Shown here piece by piece: positions 1 to 11,378 of a stretch of DNA of 64,000 nt. Every line of letters begins with the position of its first letter. Position 1 is the stretch's first letter. Source of the DNA: Umbelopsis ramanniana AG. Its lineage: Eukaryota; Mucoromycota; Umbelopsidomycetes; Umbelopsidales; Umbelopsidaceae. The stretch is taken from positions 62,001 to 126,000 of the forward strand of contig NW_026252138.1 in NCBI RefSeq assembly GCF_025399195.1, written 5' to 3'. The notes beneath the pieces were generated by a model, which saw only the letters and a program-made list of their open reading frames with translations, was not told the origin of the DNA and did not search any database. Position numbers and translations under genes: made by a program.

Positions 1-329
1 TTCCACATACCGTCAAGAGAAACGGCCACAACATACCCAATAAGAAGAAGATACCCAAGCGCCGGATCATTCGATACGCGACATCATCCCAACTCGAAAA
101 GGATCCTCCAAAAAGCCCAACGGAAAGTGAAGGTTCGGTATCATGGGAACGTCGGTCTTCCCCTGTCCCTCAATCACCCACTGCTTCCATTTCACAACCT
201 TTGCAAATACGTCCGCCTGCCCTTTCTCCTTATCTTGCCACTCGCCTAAGCCGAAGTCTCTCTGACCCTCATCAACATGTACAATATCATATGCCCAGTA
301 TTGAAAGTGTAGCTAGCCAAGGTGTATGA
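1..329 (+). CDS. 3' end of an unrecognised gene (partial)
   Basis: One frame is open from base 3 to a TGA at 327-329 and enters from beyond the left edge. The roughly 108 visible residues are basic at first (Lys/Arg-rich with a KKK run) and then rich in Pro, Ser and Arg, ending in MPSIESVASQGV. This looks like the disordered tail of a larger protein. No domain can be seen and no function can be assigned. The next gene starts 280 bases downstream on the same strand, and the gap holds an A-rich/T-rich stretch that fits a fungal 3' UTR. The frame is inferred from the lack of stops and the absence of a better reading on the other strand. Confidence 0.45.
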   Translation, partial: PHTVKRNGHNIPNKKKIPKRRIIRYATSSQLEKDPPKSPTESEGSVSWERRSSPVPQSPTASISQPLQIRPPALSPYLATRLSRSLSDPHQHVQYHMPSIESVASQGV

Positions 330-609
330 TTTTTAGGTTGTTTTCTCACTTTACGATTGCTTTTTCTTTGTACATGTTCCTGTTTTTTATTTCGCCCATT
401 TTCCCACTTCCACGATGTTTTCTCCAAGATTAAACATAAAATCATCCGTAATAATAGTTTTAAAAAAAAAGAAAGAAAGAAAAATCTCATCAGAGCGCTT
501 TCCTTTAATTCAGTAAAACTGTGACGTTGGTGGGTGGGGAAGCGTTGGGACTCACCGCAAATGGACTCAGTCGGAGACACTTGGTTCCCTTGACTACTTC
601 ATTCAAAAC

Positions 610-3558
610 ATGTCCCATTATCTTATAGCAGTTTGGGACTATGTTGCCGAAGGGGAATTTGAGCTCTCGTTCAAACAGGGTGATAAAATAAAACTGCTCG
701 AGCGACACAATGATGATTGGTAAGTTCATGGTCATAACATGTAGTGCATTTCTTACCCCTTTGCTTACCATTCATCGTAATATTCAACATTTCCACTTCT
801 TGCCGCACAGGTGGGAAGGTACAGATATAAGCTAACTATGACTTCGTCATTTCTGTTCCATTAACGTCATTCTCCAGGTGAGCTCAACGACCAAATTGGG
901 TTTTTCCCGGCGAATAGAACTCGGTTGGAAGGCGAGGACGAACGTGAGTAATATTTTTCATGGTGACTGACATCTGTTCACACCATAGCTGATATACACC
1001 ATTCTAAAAAGATGTCCAACATCAAGACGTCGATGATGCTGACAGTTTCCTGGAGGTCAGTTCTTGTATTCTTGGTCTAACCAGCATACACATCGTTTCT
1101 GACGTTTCTTTGAATTTGAATCAACGCTATAGGCTCCACATATACCAGAAAAGCCAGAAAAAGCTCCCTTGGATATAGTTAATGAACCAGAACAGCAGTC
1201 TTCGAGATCATATTCCATATCTACCTCACATGATTCCCAGTCCGAGGAAGAGAACACGTCTGACGCTGCCGTTCCTCGTAGCCACTCTCCTCACTCTGCA
1301 GCTTCGGAGAATCGCCTTCGCACAAACCGGCAAGCAGTATATTACGAGGAGGGACCATTTATAGAAGATGACAATGATGATAACGACCTCATACCGAGTT
1401 TAGGGATGGGCCAGAAGGACACTTCTGGTGGACTCAACGTCAGTACCGAGCCGTCTTCGCCTCACTCTCAGGCATCTTCTATCGCTCCACCAGAGGCCTA
1501 TGGCTTGCCTCCCGGCTGGCAGGCAGCTTACGGTAATATCCGCGTTTTCCTTGTCAATATTCGCAACGCATGTGATGTTCTAAACCCCGAAGTTGTCAAA
1601 AATAGATGAGAGTGGCATGATATACTACTTTAATGAAATCACCAACGAATCCTGTTGGGAGCGACCAAGCTTCGATGAAGCTTCAGAAGAGCAAGTGGAT
1701 GGGGAAGCTGTTGAGGAACTGGCAAAGTTGAGGATTGCTCATGTCCAAAGTCCGCAAGAGTTGGATAACCAAGAAGTGCTGGACCAGACGTTGGGTAGTC
1801 TGGATGAAAGCGAGCTTAAGAAACTGGTAAGTGGAATGCTTACAAAAGGAGGGCATGTTTTTTTCACGGGTGGCTGACATGTATGAGTAGGAACTGGAAA
1901 ATATACCAGAAGATCGTCTTAAGCGCAAGAGTATGGTTCAGATGAAAATGATTGCTCAGAAGGAAGACGGAGGGAAGCTTAGTTCATGGAAATCGTATAT
2001 GTGTGTCCTGAGCTGTGGCTACCTTCTGTTTTACAAGGATAACCATGGAAAGGCCAAGGTACAGACAGACAGTCTATGGTTCCCCTGACTGAAACAGGTC
2101 AATTAAACTTTATTGGCTTTTTTAATTTAGAAATCATCCAAGCCTAATACGCCTGTTGGCTCTTTCGACCTCGAAACCTGTCAAATTGAGCCAGCGGGAA
2201 AAAATGATACCAAGCGAAAGCACACTATTCTCATCACCACGCCCAACACTATCAAGCTGTTCATCCAGCTACCAAGTGAAAAGGAGTTATCTTCTTGGCT
2301 TGACGGTGTTATGCGAGATTTAATTTCAAGAAAAGAAGGTGCCTACGAGGTAAACCACTGAAAAATATATTGCAAGCTATATACATTGTGGTTTGCCGAC
2401 GCCATCCACTGACATTGTGTTTTCTGGGGATGATAGGATACAGAACTACTCTCTTTACTTCGAAAATTGACGTCCAATTCCAAGAATATGAAGGTCAATC
2501 AGAAATTGGAGCGGCCGCGTAGTAGCAGCAAAGGTATGTCATGCCCATTCACGTATTCATACCCACCTTCCGCTGACTCTTTTTATATCTGCTCCGTTGG
2601 ACACTAGACTTTGAAAGTCCCGACGAGCGTCACGGAAAGGCGGCCATGTCGCGATCCGTCAATTCGGGAAGCAAAGGAGAGGATAAAGCCAAGACGAGAG
2701 GCGGCTGGTTCACCAAGTCTGGCAAAGCCGAAAAGCCTGGTGACATGGTAATGTCCACACCGGAGCCAGGCGATGTTTTTGGAGGATACCTGGTTAAGCA
2801 AATATCTAATCCAGAGCGAGATATACCCAAAATTGTTCGATTGTGCATTGAACAAGTTGATGCCCGAGGTAAGCATACTGAGAATCATCGAAAGTCATAG
2901 GCGATTACTGAATGATGATGGTCGTGTAGGCTTGGATAGTGTTGGCATATATAGATTATCTGGTCCCGCTGCTGCTATACAAAAGTACCGTACACAATTC
3001 AATAATCGTAAGTGTTGTTTGCTTTTTTGCTCCATTTGCATTGACTATATTGTCTGTGTTACTGAACATTCTCCTCCATCAGACGAGCATGTTGATTTGT
3101 CGCAAGAGCAGGATATCAATGTAGCAACGGGTCTTTTAAAACTGTACTTTCGCGAACTTCAAGACCCTCTTCTCACTTACGAATATTATGAGTCGTATCT
3201 AGACGCCGCACGCATTTCAGACTACGACGAACGAATGTATGCTATTAAATCACTGCTGCACGTCCTTCCACCTGTGAACTTCAACACCTTAGAGTACCTT
3301 ATGCGCCATCTGAACCGTGTTGCGGCTCACAGCGAAGAAAACAAAATGGAGGCCTCCAACCTTTCTCTTATATTCTCAGTCGGCCTGTTGCGATCATACC
3401 AAGAAGACTTGAGCAGTATCATCCATGGCGATCTAGTCAACACTGTGGTGGAGTCCATCATTATTCAAGTTGATTGGTTTTTCGAGCGAGATGAAGAAGT
3501 TGAACGTGTCGAACCACCGGATTTGTTGACTGGCGAGAATGACCCTGTACTTTCTTAA
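610..3558 (+). CDS. SH3-WW-PH-RhoGAP domain Rho GTPase-activating protein
   Basis: A twelve-exon model keeps frame throughout and gives 715 aa: 610-719, 811-818, 878-943, 1012-1055, 1133-1532, 1606-1826, 1891-2058, 2131-2349, 2437-2533, 2608-2868, 2930-3007, 3083-3558. Domains in order are an N-terminal SH3 (starts MSHYLIAVWDY, with ALYDY-like and WWEGE motifs), an acidic Ser-rich linker, a WW domain (LPPGW...YYFNEITNESCWERP), a PH domain and a C-terminal RhoGAP domain. The GAP domain has the catalytic arginine in GIYRLSG and the block GLLKLYFRELQDPLLT. RhoGAPs switch off Rho/Rac/Cdc42 GTPases at membranes, and SH3/WW modules bind proline-rich partners. The domain order is that of animal ARHGAP9/12/15/27. 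The second exon is only 8 nt. The start codon is the first ATG in frame with the SH3 domain. Domain calls are firm; exact junctions are inferred from splice consensus. Confidence 0.88.
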
Positions 3559-3829
3559 ATACTACCTTTCCTTTTTTTTTTTTGTTCAAAAGTTCTTTCA
3601 TCATAAGTGAAAAGAAGTCGAAATAGAGCTTGTTTTTGATGATTTACTGTGAGTGGAAAATATAGACTAGCCGTAGCAGATGTATGAACTGCGCATTACG
3701 AACTTTAAAAAAAGCAGCCGTACAGCTCTTAACCGAACGTTGTACAGAATAGCCTTGGGTAAACACTAAAAGTTAAAAAGCCAGGCCAGTAAACAGTTCT
3801 CTCCACTTTCATGTTTCCTTTATTGCAAC

Positions 3830-6800
3830 ATGGCTATTGTCCACAAACCTCTAGATAGGGAACTCAGCATAACGCAACGGCCTCTGGTTGGAGAGAACAT
3901 CCTCATCATCGAAACTGCACCGGACAACGAAGCCGTACTACTCACTGAAACTGAACATGCTATGTTTAGAGCAGTGGCGAACAACAACCTTGACGAACTG
4001 GCGGCATATCTACAAGCGGGTGAAAATGTCAACGCCGTGAATGAAGCTAGGTCGACGTTGCTCCATTTAGCTGCAGAGATTGGCGAGTCGCAAATGATAA
4101 AAATGTTATTAGAAAAAGGTGCTTGCCTTGAGGGGTGCGATGGGCACTCAAGGACACCTCTTCACATTGCAGTTGAAAACCAGCATTTGGAAGCTGTCAA
4201 GGTGCTTTTTCAATATGGCGCTGATATGGAAGCCATGGATAAAGGTTTCAAAACACCACTTATCATTGCTGTGCAATCAGGTAACCTTGATATGGCGAAT
4301 TTGTTATTAAGCCAAGGCGCGTTTCCAGAGCCAGTACCTACAAAAATCACACCTGCTATACATCTAACCTCTGAAGGGGTAAACAACATCAGCGAAACCA
4401 TCCTGTTAGACGTTGGTTCTACCAGCGACAGTTCGAAAAATGATAATATGACCGCCTTGCACTATGCGGCATTCTACGGTAACACTAAGATGTTGTCCTT
4501 GCTTTTTCGTCATGGCTGTAGCGCGGAAAATCCGTCTTGGGTCACAACTCCAATTCATATTGCTGCACGTCAGGGACACCACGATGTAGTGTCTTTACTT
4601 CTGGAGAATAATACTAACATTAATGCGTTGGACGAGGACTCCCGAACTCCCCTGCAACTGGCTGCCCAGCGCGGAAACATAAATGTTGTTCAGCAATTGT
4701 TGAGCCTTGGTGCGGACATTACAGCCATCGACAAGTGGTCTCAGTCGGCCGTCAGACTAGCTATTGATGGTGGACATGTCGAAATTGTGTCCTTGTTAAT
4801 GGACCATGGTGCTTCTCTGAAGGCAAATGCAGATGGTTCAAATCATCCACTTCACCTAGCAGCGTCTTGTGGGTGGGGTGATATTGTAAGACTCTTTATA
4901 AGCCGAGCAACATTTACCGATATTGATATTGTGAATGAAAACTCACAAACAGCTCTTCATGTAGCTGCACGACATGGCCGCGTAGGAGCTATAGTAGCCA
5001 TATTAGAGGGTGGAGCAAACGTAAACGCTAAGGACAGAAACTTACAGACACCACTTCATTTGGCTTCGACCCATGACCACACGAAAGTCGTGGAAGTTTT
5101 ATTATCTCATGGTGCCGATATAAACAGTGCCGATGTGGAGAAAAAGACACCACTTCATTTAGCTGCAAATTTTAGATGTGATGCAACCATATCTTTATTA
5201 CTGGAACGACAGGCCAACGTTCACGCCGTATGTCATAAAAACGAGACTGCTCTTCATATTGCGGCCAATCTTGGTCACGAAGCCGCTGTGGTTACTCTGA
5301 TACGCCATAAAGCGGACATCAGCCAAGTGGGCGAGGAAGAATGTACCGTCCTTCATAAAGCAGTTTTACGCAACGACACAGAAATGGTTGCACTATTGCT
5401 ACGATGTAAAGCAGACACAGAAATTAGAGACAGCCAAGGGTACACACCGCTATTTATCGCAGCTGAAAAAGGTTACTTAGAGGTCATTTTTTTACTACTG
5501 ACTTATGAAGCGAGCAAAGAAGCTAAAGACTATAACACCTGGACTGCGTTACAAAGGTCAGCTGGTGTCGGAAACATAGATGTGGTGACTACATTATTGG
5601 AAATGAAGTGCGATCCTAATACGAAGAACGATAACGGTGATACTGCCTTACACCTTGCCATCAATTCCAACCAACTGAATGTCGTTATGACATTGATCGA
5701 GTACAACGCTGATATCAATGTGGCAAATAACCTAGGTGAAACTCCCCTTCATAGAGCCGCTATTTTAGGTAACGTGGATATAATGGCTAGTTTATTGACT
5801 TCAGGAGCTATGCTTGGAACTATGGAGGCTACTGCTCTCATTCTTGCTACTGTGGCGATCGAAGCTGGTAACAAGAAAATAGTAAAGTTTGCTTTGGAAT
5901 ACTATCAACATATGGACGCTAGGAACGCTATTCGAGAAGTGACATTCATCACCGCTCTAAAGCGAGGTCGCATGGATATTGTAAAAATGCTGTTGGACCA
6001 GAAAGTGGACATTGAAACAAAAGACAAGGACGGGATGACACCCTTGTTTCTAGCACTTGAACACCCGGATTTAATAAGCTTGTTGATAGATCGTAGCGCC
6101 AACGTATACGCTACAATTGAAAACAACAGCATCAGTAAAAAGAGTCAGGAACAGTCCTATGCACCAAAAATAACTCTACTACAGCATTATATATCCCATG
6201 GCAAAATCGATAGTCTTCAAGTACTACTAAATACAACTTACGATATCGAGACCATCTACGAAAATGGAGAGACAGCGCTTCATCATGCAGTTGCGTTAAA
6301 GAACATTGAGGCAGCTGAGCTGCTCTTGATACGAGGCATAGACGTTGATGTTCAAAATCATATAGGAGAGAACGCCTTACACACTGCTGTAAAGTACGAT
6401 CTTTTGGACCTGGCACAATTATTGCTAAAATGGGATATCGATATTAATGCCAGAACATCTAAGACGCTAAGAACACCTTTGCAAATGGCTATTAAAAATG
6501 AAAATAACGAAATGGCGGACTTACTTATTCGAAAAGGGGCAGATGTCAACTTGATCGATTCCGCGGGGAAGACAGCTTTACATTTGGCCGTAGAAAAACG
6601 AAATCTATCGTTGGCCGAACGACTACTTGATGGTGGAGCAATAACAAAGGCTATATATTATGCTAGAGGGTCGCCAATGGATATCGCCATTGTTGAACGC
6701 AATAATCAAATGATGAGTCTTTTGATCAACAAAGCCGGCAAATTTACTTTGAATTACAGCTACAATGAGATTAGAGGCCTCATGCCAAATCTTGCCACAA

Positions 6801-6997
6801 CTCTATCTTACGCAGAAGAAAGAGAGAGACGTAAAAAGTTGTCAGTACAGACAGAGACTGTATCGTCCATTGATGTACAAACATTGAAACAGCAGCACCA
6901 ACCAGTTTTTAGCCTTGCTGACCACATTGAAAGGTTTTCAACTCTATACCAAAAAACACTAGAAGGTAATCTTGACACAATTGTTTCCTGTCAGTAG
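3830..6997 (+). CDS. Ankyrin-repeat part of ANK-HET gene, copy 1
   Basis: An uninterrupted ORF of 1055 codons starts at ATG 3830 and stops at TAG 6995-6997. After about 40 N-terminal residues it is nearly all ankyrin repeats of about 33 aa (TPLHLAA, LLxxGADIN and similar), roughly 27 units up to about residue 975. A short polar tail follows. Ankyrin arrays bind proteins; the ligand is unknown. The ORF is in the same reading frame as the HET ORF at 7130, and no stop lies between 6998 and 7129, so the TAG is the only break. A GTAATC donor at 6966 and a CACCTCAG acceptor at 7031 would remove it (66 nt, phase 1). I therefore read this as the large first exon (3830-6965) of an ANK-HET fusion, with an ankyrin-only product if the intron is kept. 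The ORF is certain; the fusion is inferred from copies 2 and 3. Confidence 0.85.
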   Translation: MAIVHKPLDRELSITQRPLVGENILIIETAPDNEAVLLTETEHAMFRAVANNNLDELAAYLQAGENVNAVNEARSTLLHLAAEIGESQMIKMLLEKGACLEGCDGHSRTPLHIAVENQHLEAVKVLFQYGADMEAMDKGFKTPLIIAVQSGNLDMANLLLSQGAFPEPVPTKITPAIHLTSEGVNNISETILLDVGSTSDSSKNDNMTALHYAAFYGNTKMLSLLFRHGCSAENPSWVTTPIHIAARQGHHDVVSLLLENNTNINALDEDSRTPLQLAAQRGNINVVQQLLSLGADITAIDKWSQSAVRLAIDGGHVEIVSLLMDHGASLKANADGSNHPLHLAASCGWGDIVRLFISRATFTDIDIVNENSQTALHVAARHGRVGAIVAILEGGANVNAKDRNLQTPLHLASTHDHTKVVEVLLSHGADINSADVEKKTPLHLAANFRCDATISLLLERQANVHAVCHKNETALHIAANLGHEAAVVTLIRHKADISQVGEEECTVLHKAVLRNDTEMVALLLRCKADTEIRDSQGYTPLFIAAEKGYLEVIFLLLTYEASKEAKDYNTWTALQRSAGVGNIDVVTTLLEMKCDPNTKNDNGDTALHLAINSNQLNVVMTLIEYNADINVANNLGETPLHRAAILGNVDIMASLLTSGAMLGTMEATALILATVAIEAGNKKIVKFALEYYQHMDARNAIREVTFITALKRGRMDIVKMLLDQKVDIETKDKDGMTPLFLALEHPDLISLLIDRSANVYATIENNSISKKSQEQSYAPKITLLQHYISHGKIDSLQVLLNTTYDIETIYENGETALHHAVALKNIEAAELLLIRGIDVDVQNHIGENALHTAVKYDLLDLAQLLLKWDIDINARTSKTLRTPLQMAIKNENNEMADLLIRKGADVNLIDSAGKTALHLAVEKRNLSLAERLLDGGAITKAIYYARGSPMDIAIVERNNQMMSLLINKAGKFTLNYSYNEIRGLMPNLATTLSYAEERERRKKLSVQTETVSSIDVQTLKQQHQPVFSLADHIERFSTLYQKTLEGNLDTIVSCQ

Positions 6998-7031
6998 CGT
7001 CAAAATTTTAATCAAATACCTATCACCTCAG
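6966..7031 (+). other. Predicted 3n intron joining ANK and HET parts, copy 1
   Basis: The sequence runs from GTAATC to CACCTCAG, 66 nt, and interrupts a codon after its first base. It contains the only in-frame stop (TAG 6995-6997) between the two ORFs. Copies 2 and 3 have a phase-1 intron at the equivalent position. The acceptor choice is less certain here than in copy 2, because other AG dinucleotides lie downstream. Confidence 0.55.
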
Positions 7032-9187
7032 TTCATATTTGTATATCAAGCATAATTTCCAACGAAAAGTTAAAGTACACCCATGGCTTTCCATCATCCA
7101 GGACGCTACATCCGGAAAATTTACAAATTATGAACAACGCTAACTCTTACGGTTCATACCACCATTCAATCTCACGTAATCTGTTCGAGGAGGGTAATGG
7201 TTCGAAGAGCAAGCTAATCGAGATGGAAAGTGCTGGCGGGCCAACGACTGACTACTTTAAAGGTATTCTCGGCCGATCGATGAGTGCCTGGGCAAGTAGA
7301 GTCATAACTTCTTTACTTGCCTCAAATGATACCACCCTGTATGTGAATGACAAAATATTCTTGCTACGATATAGCAAAAATATCAGTGGCCGGTCTCCTA
7401 CTTGGGCTCTTCAATTCAACAAAATGGCGGGGATTATTCGAGAGCCAGGCACTATGGTGGTCCAAATATTACCAAGTGATGTGGCCGTCGGCGCACCAGA
7501 ATGGTACAACAGCGACAACTATATCCTACGGTTCATCAATGCAGTGTATGTGTGCAGAAGCGTATCAAACGATATCGATTCACAGGAGTTTTCGGAAGTT
7601 CTTGGTTGCCCTGAACAAAACCTCTCGACCCTCTTACATGCTACCTTGATCGCTGGATTGAGCATTATCAGTATACTTGGAGGCAGTTGCGGTGTTGAAC
7701 AACTTGTCCAATCAATCCTTCAAGTTTTCGAAAAAGGTGACAAGAGTACGACACTTACACCATGGCTGGACTGGCATGCTTACCAAAAAGTTGACAAGAG
7801 CATGAAAATTTCACCATCGTTGGACTGGCAAGTCTTGAATCGAATCAAGTGCGAATGCTCTTCCGATTTTCTACATCGCCCACTTTCTCCGGTAGGTGCC
7901 GCTAAAGCGGTAGGTATAACTGTGTGGAAAAATCATGATCAAGAGAACGAAGAGAGGCTACCAAGAGTCTGGGACTTATTGGAGGATAAATTTGTCTACG
8001 ATCACTCTGTACGAGATACCGTTTTCATCACCCACCGGTGGGATACTCACAACGGGGAGATAGAACACGTCAATATATCATCAAAAGCAAAAGATATCAG
8101 CCAGGAGTCCAAAAAGCTTGAACGTATTAAACGAGTGCTCGAAAAACATTCGCGATACGTGTGGATAGATACTATCTGCATTGACAAGACCAATTTATCT
8201 GAATTAGACAGGACCATTCGATCCATGTACAACTGGTACGCTGACTGTAAAGCTGTGGTGTTGGATTCGGGAACCTTACTAAAAACTTGGCGGGAAAGAG
8301 GATGGTGCTTACAAGAAGGAGCTGCAGCTGGAGTCTTGTATGGCATGTACAACGACGAGCTTGTATCCATCCAAGACTTAGCATCTAAGCAGAAAATGAC
8401 ACTTTGTCAGCTTGATCTTAGTTTATACTATCGACCTGGAAATGCTGCTGAAATATTGACAAGGATGAAAAGGCGTAAAACAACACAGATAGAGGATATG
8501 GCTTACGCCTTGACCGGTATATTTTCTATACATATGACTTTGGCTTACGGCGAGCGACAAAAGGCACTTCAAAGGCTTTTATACGAGCTAGCAAGCCAGA
8601 AAGGCGATTTATCATGCTTAAGTTTTGCAACAACGAATACAAATATAGGAAAACATTTACCAACAGCCACAGACGCCAATTTCCTGGTAGCGAAGTCCTT
8701 GGTAGCGTCCACCTCTTTAATGACGAGCCACTTTGGCCTCACCATTGAAGTTAAACTCATAGAGATGAACAAGGCAGGGAGTATCATCAAATGTCTAAGC
8801 CATTGGGGAGCCTTACACATGAACAGAACAAAATCCGCTGGTTTGGATGATTTCATCGCCTTGGCAAACAGTGGGGAAATTCAAAACTCCCAGCATATCG
8901 CACTTGCAATTGTTTACGATATTCGATCTATTATGCTTTTACAGGTTTACGATTCTGATCGAAGAATTAACGGCTTGGCAAGTGAGACCAAGCGTTGCCA
9001 CAGATTGCAATGCTGCCAAATCGAAGAGTATGAGTTCGAGAGATTGTTTGAAGACATCGATGCGGATTATGAACGTATATGGATAGGTGATGGTTCTCGC
9101 ACCGTTGTATCGCAAAAAAAATATTTCCGGTCAAGACAGTTTAATAGTGTACGAAAGAACAGCCGACAAATGATACTATTCAATTGA
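7032..9187 (+). CDS. HET-like domain part of ANK-HET gene, copy 1
   Basis: The ORF has an internal ATG at 7130 (685 aa from there) but is open in frame back to 6998, so it is probably the second exon of the ankyrin gene. Residues about 40-210 from the ATG form a block also found in copies 2 and 3 (ALQFNKMAGIIREPG, FINAVYVCR). A short Cys-containing stretch leads into RPLSPVGAAKAVG. The HET-like core follows: FITHRWD (about 8026), VWIDTICIDK (about 8158), MYNWYADCKAVVLD, RGWCLQEGAAAG (about 8290) and RKTTQIEDMAYALTGIF (about 8470), then YGER. HET domains act in fungal non-self recognition and can trigger cell death in Dikarya. The C-terminal 200 residues are conserved among the copies (HRLQCCQ, EFERLF) but not recognised. 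There is no NACHT or NB-ARC between ANK and HET. Confidence 0.82.
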
Positions 9188-9517
9188 GTAAAGAACAGGA
9201 GTTTGATCCCGTACTTGCTGCATGTAAATAAAAGACGAATGCGTTATTTTTTTGGACTATGGCTGTTAAAGAAGCAGGACAGAGTGGTGTCTTTTTTCCC
9301 ATTATTTTTTTGCAGGTGTATTTTCTCCTGTTTATTTTGCAGGTATTTTGTTCTTAAGCAAAGCATAAAAATGCAACTGAGCAGTACTTCGTCCAAGTGG
9401 GAGGCTGGTAATTTTTATTGCAATATTAAATTTCACACTACCTATGACGTAAGTCGCCTAGCACGATTTGAACCTCCTATTGCAGCTCCAGATTCACTTT
9501 CCAGTTTGCTAAAACTC
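9188..9517 (+). other. Intergenic region, HET copy 1 to SPT2
   Basis: No gene is supported here. An AATAAA at 9227-9232 fits a polyadenylation signal for the upstream HET gene. The rest is T-rich and is presumably the SPT2 promoter and leader. Unlike copy 3, no remnant of the copy-2 C-terminal module is visible downstream of this HET ORF. Confidence 0.5.
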
Positions 9518-11009
9518 ATGAGCGATGTCCAGGTACGTAGACAGAATAGCATTGTACTGCTAATGTCCAAGCCAATTCATGGCTACTAAACTTCGATCTA
9601 TGTTTCCTCTAGTTTGAAGATCTGTTAGCTGCGGCAACTAGGATCTCTAGGGAGCAAGAACAGGATTTGAAGCAAAGAGCAGATCGAAACCGGGAGGAGG
9701 AAGCTCGCAAAAGACAGGAGGAAGAGCGACGTCAGAAATCGAAAAAGGATGCTCAGGCTGCGATTATAAAGCTTCGGGAAGAAGAGGAAAAGCGTAGGAA
9801 GCAATCGTTGGTGAAACAGAAGCTGATGAAGGAGCGCCGTGAACAGGAGTTACTGCAGCGTCAGAAGCAGCAACAGCGCAATGCCAACGATCGCAAACTT
9901 GCCGAACGCAAGACTACTGACCGCAAACCTTCATCAAAACAACCTGCCCGTCAAAATATGGTACCGGAGAAGCCGAGGGTATGTGCGCCGATGAAGCATA
10001 TTGTGAATCATCTTTTTTTCATGCTTCTGTTTCTCACTCACTCCTGTTTAGATTGTTCAAGATCTTTCTTTTGATGAGATTATGAAACGAGCGAAGCAAG
10101 TACCTACTGACAAGAAGGCGCTGAGTTTGCAGAAAAAACCACTGCCATCCGAGCCTGGTCCGAACCGACCAAAGCCTTCCCTTTCAGAAGCCAGCCGTAA
10201 ACCCAAGGCGTCTACTTCAACGCCTAGCAGGCCTCATACCACACCCAACAAACAACCCACAAAGTCGTCCATTTATACCAGCCGACCGTCTAGCAACCTT
10301 TCTGCAGCAGCGGGAAGCGCCAAAATGGCCTCTGTCCGTGATAGGCTTAAGAACATAGCATTAGCACCTCCGCAGCGACTGAACACAGTGAAACGAGATT
10401 TGCGGTCCGTTGAGGAAATCCAACAGGACATACGAAGACAGCTCGGAAAGGCGCCGAATGAAGAAAAGCCTGCAAGAGAACGAGTGCGTGAACGTCAACC
10501 TATCCGCCGCTCTCTTTCTCCTCGATCTGCTCCCACGCGAGCACCGGAACGACGACCCATCCGCCGTTCTCTTTCTCCTCGACCTAGACCGCAACGACCT
10601 GCTGGCCGTATGCCGTTCCGACCCAATCAACGAAGACGCTATAGTGATGAAGAGGAAGACGATGATTTGGATGGGTTCATCGATGACGGCGACGAGGAAG
10701 AGGATCTCAACAATTATTCGGACGTCATCAGCAAGATGTTCCGATATGATCGTAAAAGGTAATGAATGCCTCTATCTTTTCTTGAGTGTGTGTGAGAGTG
10801 ACTTCTAATCGTTCGTTGTACTTAGATACCGCGATGAAACATTCTCTGACGACGATATGGAAGCTGGTGCAAGTGATGTGTTACGTGAGGAGACTCGAAG
10901 TTCCCGCATTGCTCGGCAGGAAGATCTGTTGGAGGAACAGCGTGAGCGTGAGGAGATGGAACGCGCACACAAGCGTAAATTAGCTAAACAGAAGAAGCAG
11001 CAGAAGTAG
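9518..11009 (+). CDS. SPT2: SPT2 chromatin protein (histone chaperone)
   Basis: Four exons (9518-9532, 9613-9978, 10052-10758, 10826-11009) give 423 aa. The first exon codes only MSDVQ and leads into FEDLLAAA, a typical N-terminus of the family. A long charged Lys/Glu/Arg/Gln-rich coiled region follows, then a basic Pro/Ser/Arg-rich middle. The diagnostic C-terminal SPT2 domain has an acidic DDDLDGFIDD segment, the motif SDVISKMFRYDRKRYRD and DDDMEA, and ends in a Lys/Gln-rich tail. Spt2 binds H3-H4 and helps recycle histones during transcription elongation in the nucleus. The start was chosen because the acceptor at 9612 keeps frame with the short exon. An upstream ORF from 9203 is not needed. 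A RhoGAP gene converges from the right. Confidence 0.88.
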
Positions 11010-11378
11010 TCCTATATACTTTGTACATACATATTGTTTTTGACCGACCCGCACAATAAAGATAACTGCAATGACAGGAAACTCAAAACTACTGTTTATA
11101 TCAAAACGACGATGACACTAGCGATATAAAACAGGTATGATATATAGAAAGCAAGATTTTGGAAAAAAAAAAAAAAAAGAGTATAACTAAAACTATGGTA
11201 GGATAAGAGATATAACGTTGTGGAGTATAAGATTGAGCAATATCAGCAAGACCAAATTAAAACGAAAAGACCAAACATGAAAGTACGACTAGAGCCTTCA
11301 AGCAAACCGAACGAGCAAGCCATTAAAAGGGGAGGGGATTATTTTTTTTAGGTGGGGAATGTGTTGGGGGTATATATC
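11010..11378. other. Convergent intergenic region
   Basis: This is the shared 3' region of SPT2 (+) and the Bem3-like gene (-). AATAAA at 11055-11060 lies 46 bases after the SPT2 stop. An A-run at about 11163-11178 and a T-run at about 11340 are the only other features. I see no gene. Confidence 0.5.

Noticed and set aside
6132-6416. Minus-strand ORF inside the ankyrin array of copy 1
   Set aside because: It is a shadow of the ankyrin codon pattern, with no domain and no splice support.
7130-9187. Treating HET copy 1 as an independent gene starting at ATG 7130
   Set aside because: It is possible, but the frame is open back to the ankyrin stop and the paralogues clearly need splicing from the ankyrin exon, so the fusion is preferred.
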